Below are positions 61,434-64,000 of a stretch of 64,000 nucleotides of DNA, in pieces (positions within the stretch are counted from its first letter, which is position 1; every line of letters starts with the position of its first letter). This DNA is from Megaleporinus macrocephalus (lineage: Eukaryota; Chordata; Actinopteri; Characiformes; Anostomidae). The position numbers and the translations under genes were made by a program. The notes under the pieces are model-generated. The model was not told the DNA's origin, did no database searches, and worked only from the letters and a program-made list of their open reading frames with translations. The stretch spans positions 13,850,576-13,914,575 of the forward strand of contig CM038711.1 in assembly GCA_021613375.1 (NCBI GenBank), in the 5' to 3' direction.

Positions 61434-62720
61434 GTGTCACAAAAAGTATCTAAATCTGTCAGTAAACTGGGCTTTTACATAAATATCAGGACTTTTACAG
61501 TGGAGGTCTCACAGGATGTTGGTAAGATTGGTTGCATGGATACTGCACGCTCGTACACTAAAAGAGCGGACTGCTTTAACAGGCAGACAGTGCGCACTAG
61601 TATCCACCTTGCTAAATGCAAGGAATAAAGCATGGGCCCTCGACAGAAGAAGTAGAAATAGAGACCACTGGCTTACATTTAGGCAGGTAAGAAATAAATT
61701 CCCACATCAGAAAAGCTCAAGCCGAATATTACTTGCATCCTTTTTTTTTAAATTCCGCTTCAAACCCTGCCAAATTCTGGAAGTTAATTTACTCAAAAAC
61801 AAATCAGAGATCACTCCAACCCAAATCCTGGTGATTGATAAATTCATTTCTGATCAGAAGGAGCTCTGCCAAGCATTCAATAACCATTTTGTAGCTGCTG
61901 GACATTTTATTTGGCATTGCTAATACAGAAGTCCCACCAAATGAAATACATACTCCACCTGCTGTAAGCCAAGGTCTCTTTAAATTCCACATAGGCTCTC
62001 CACACATGGTTGCTAAAGCCCTAAGCACTATTAACATTAAAAAAAAAGCACAGGAAAAGACAAGCTTGCCTCTCCAGTAATTTTAGAACACATTACATAC
62101 GTTTTTAAGATGGAAAAATCTGAAAAACAGCACAGGTTGGTTTCCACCACAGTGCTATTGACTGGATCAGCAATGACTTATCTGATAGACAGCAGCGTGT
62201 GGTTCTGGGACAAAGAAAATCAGAATTGCTGCCAATCACTAAGGGTGTCCCCAAAGGATAATTTCTTGGATCAACACTTCTTTATCTTTATATAAATGAT
62301 ATTGGTACCTCAAAATACATCTATTTGCTGATTACACTATTTTATACTGCTCAGATGAGAACATGTACTGCAGTGACTAAACAGCAGCACTCATTTACCA
62401 CCTTACAGTCTGCATTTTTTAATCATAGACTCGTTATAAATGCTGAGAAAACTATGATGTTTTGCTGTTTTCCAGATGACCTAACATCGATTTTAATACT
62501 TTTAAAATGACCGCCCTGAAAGGATCTGACGTATGAAAGAGTTTTAAACAGCAGGTAAAAAAGCTTACAGGTAAACTGGGGCAAAAACTTGGCTCCCTGT
62601 ATCGAAACAAGTAATGCTTTCATATGCACACAAGAAAGAAGATTGCTGAAGCAACACTGCTGTCTGTGCTGGATTAGGGTGACGTGATCTACAGACATGC
62701 ATCTTATTATTGTTTCTTTT
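61434..62720 (+). pseudogene. CR1/L2-like LINE linker and reverse-transcriptase remnant
   Basis: The linker segment RNKAWALDRRSRNRDHWLTF is followed by a diverged stretch with KELCQAFNNHFVAAG, then by RT codons including KGVPKG near 62241-62258 and LYINDIGTSK near 62285-62315 (the GxPQGSxLGP...LYINDI pattern). Beyond these lie HRLVINAEKTMM and a terminal VIYRHA equivalent. Numerous stops and shifts interrupt the frame, and the YADD box is degraded. Confidence 0.8.
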
Positions 62721-63277
62721 ACTATTTTGAGTTGTACTACTAAATTTTATGGGTGTAAGAAAATATTGAAATATCAAATATCAGGATATTTTGTTTTGTC
62801 ATACTGTATCGAAAACACAATATTGATACATAGATTCCTCGCAGACACCAGATGGCAGTGTTGTAATCCATTTTCAGCTCCACTCCAACATTAACAAGCA
62901 CAAGGGCGCAAAGCTATTGTAACTATAGTAATGTATAGTAAGATCTGAAAAATGTCATTATAGTACTTTGCTTGCAGTATCGCAGTTTATCTTGTCAATA
63001 CACAACCCATTTATATTTATATCTATTTTTTTTATTGATTTTTTTTTACTTTTAACTTATTCTTGGTTTTAGTTTCTTATTCAGTTTTTATTTATTTTGC
63101 TTTTACAATTTATCATAATTTTGTCATTTTGTTTATTTTATGTTTTAAGTACTTATATTAAAATAATTTTAATTTGTTTTCAATTCCTTTTCGTTTGAAA
63201 TTGTAATGCTGGGCTACATTGTAAATGAGAGTCTCCCTCAATCTCTTCTCGAGTGAAAATAAAGGTTGATTGATTGA
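62721..63277 (+). mobile_element. LINE 3' region ending in GGTTGATTGATTGA
   Basis: AT-rich 3' sequence with AATAAA at 63258-63263 directly followed by 'ggttgattgattga', the short-tandem 3' end usual for CR1/L2-like elements. The poly-T stretch near 63030-63050 may mark an inserted fragment. Confidence 0.6.
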
Positions 63278-63280
63278 ATA

Positions 63281-63480
63281 TAGGCTTTCAAAACAGAATA
63301 CAATTCAAGCCATTACTGGACCTGGAGTGTTGTCTGCAGTAATGTCTGCATTTAGCATATACTCTCACAAACTGTGGAAATCCCCACTTAAGACAAACAT
63401 CTATAGTTAGTAATTTTAAAAAATCATCTTAAAACATATTTTACTTTAGCTTTTCCTCAGCAAAACACTTATTTTTTTAA
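63281..63480 (+). mobile_element. LINE ORF2 C-terminal scrap
   Basis: Translates in pieces to HKLWKSPLKTNIYS and FKKSS..YFSF, like the usual C-terminal end of L2-type ORFs. Short and broken. Confidence 0.35.
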
Positions 63481-63510
63481 GTTCAAATAGTATTAATTCA
63501 ATAAATTCAA

Positions 63511-64000
63511 GCCAAGTCAAGTGGGTTTTATTGTCATTTCAACTACATACAGAGTACACAGTGAAACGAAACAACGTTCCTCAAGGACCATGGTGCAACA
63601 TAGACAGTGCATACAAGACAAGTGCAACCCAAACAAACAAGTGCGGACAGACAACACAACACAGTACAGACAGAGAATAATAAATAATTGCTGGTAGTGT
63701 GCAAATTGTGCAATGTGTAATAAATAGAGTCCAGTGAGGTAGTAAAGTTATCAGTGCAATGCTTTGTGCGAAAATGCTTCCCCTTTTTTATATCTGGGGT
63801 AAATGGTTGGAGAGAGAGAGAGAGAGAGTGACATGTACCAGAAGATATCAGTTCAGACGTTGAGTTGTGTTGAGAAGTCTGATGGCTTGGGGGAAGAAGC
63901 TGTTGCAGAGTCTGGTCGTGCTGGACCGGATGCTGCGGTACCATCTTCCTGATGGCAGGAGGGAGAACAGTCTGTGTGAAGGGTGGGTGGGGTCATCCAC
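63511..64000 (-). mobile_element. Rex-like LINE C-terminus and 3' UTR (continues beyond the window)
   Basis: On the minus strand the frame from 64000 reads HRLFSLLPSGRWYRSIRS, then NSFFPQAIRLLN, and stops near 63860. A 3' UTR with a GA/TC tract (63811-63828) follows and terminates at 'gacaataaaacccacttgac' near 63520. The ending in CAATAAAA plus ACTTG repeats is typical of one abundant fish LINE group. The 5' part lies outside the window. Confidence 0.65.
63811..63828. repeat. (GA)n microsatellite within LINE 3' UTR
   Basis: Nine GA units. Confidence 0.85.

Overview
The window is nuclear DNA of a ray-finned fish. The base composition is AT-rich. The interspersed repeats are teleost types: Tc1-like and hAT transposons, a PIF/Harbinger-type MITE, tRNA-derived V-SINE/DANA-like SINEs, and L1-, L2/CR1-, RTE- and Rex-like non-LTR retrotransposons. 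The abundant dispersed families resemble those I associate with characin and catfish genomes, so an otophysan host is likely, but this is recognition rather than proof.

Gene content is very low. The only host protein-coding gene I can support is gemin7 (SMN complex subunit) on the minus strand at 18011-18397. A possible non-coding first exon lies near 20709-20800. Every other open frame with recognisable content belongs to a mobile element or to a tandem array.

Layout. 1-17.5 kb: intergenic or intronic DNA with decayed Tc1 copies, two SINEs, MITEs, a recurrent long-inverted-arm element, microsatellites and a few GC-richer unexplained patches. 17.5-20.8 kb: gemin7. 21.5-24.6 kb: a Tc1 relic, a broken gag-like LTR-retrotransposon frame, and the C-terminus of a LINE. 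24.63-37.58 kb: a 12.9-kb satellite-like array of a 37-bp unit, about 350 copies, with kilobase-scale higher-order duplications. 37.6-51.6 kb: an intact-ended Harbinger MITE, a transposon-type ORF remnant, hAT fragments in inverted orientation, LTR-like pieces and Tc1 relics. 51.87-55.04 kb: an RTE-type LINE 3' fragment in which 36 bp of the reverse-transcriptase ORF has expanded in frame to about 75 copies. 56.38-60.39 kb: a broken minus-strand L1 with ORF1 and ORF2 remnants and a clean poly(A) end. 60.6-64 kb: an L2-type 3' tail, a CR1/L2-like LINE on the plus strand and a Rex-like LINE 3' end on the minus strand.

The two large tandem arrays are the most unusual content. Both are physically tied to LINE sequence: one lies immediately 3' of a LINE stop codon, the other inside a LINE ORF. 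The long 'proteins' they appear to encode follow from their 37- and 36-bp periods. I found no operon-like or multi-gene system, and no new defence or metabolic system.
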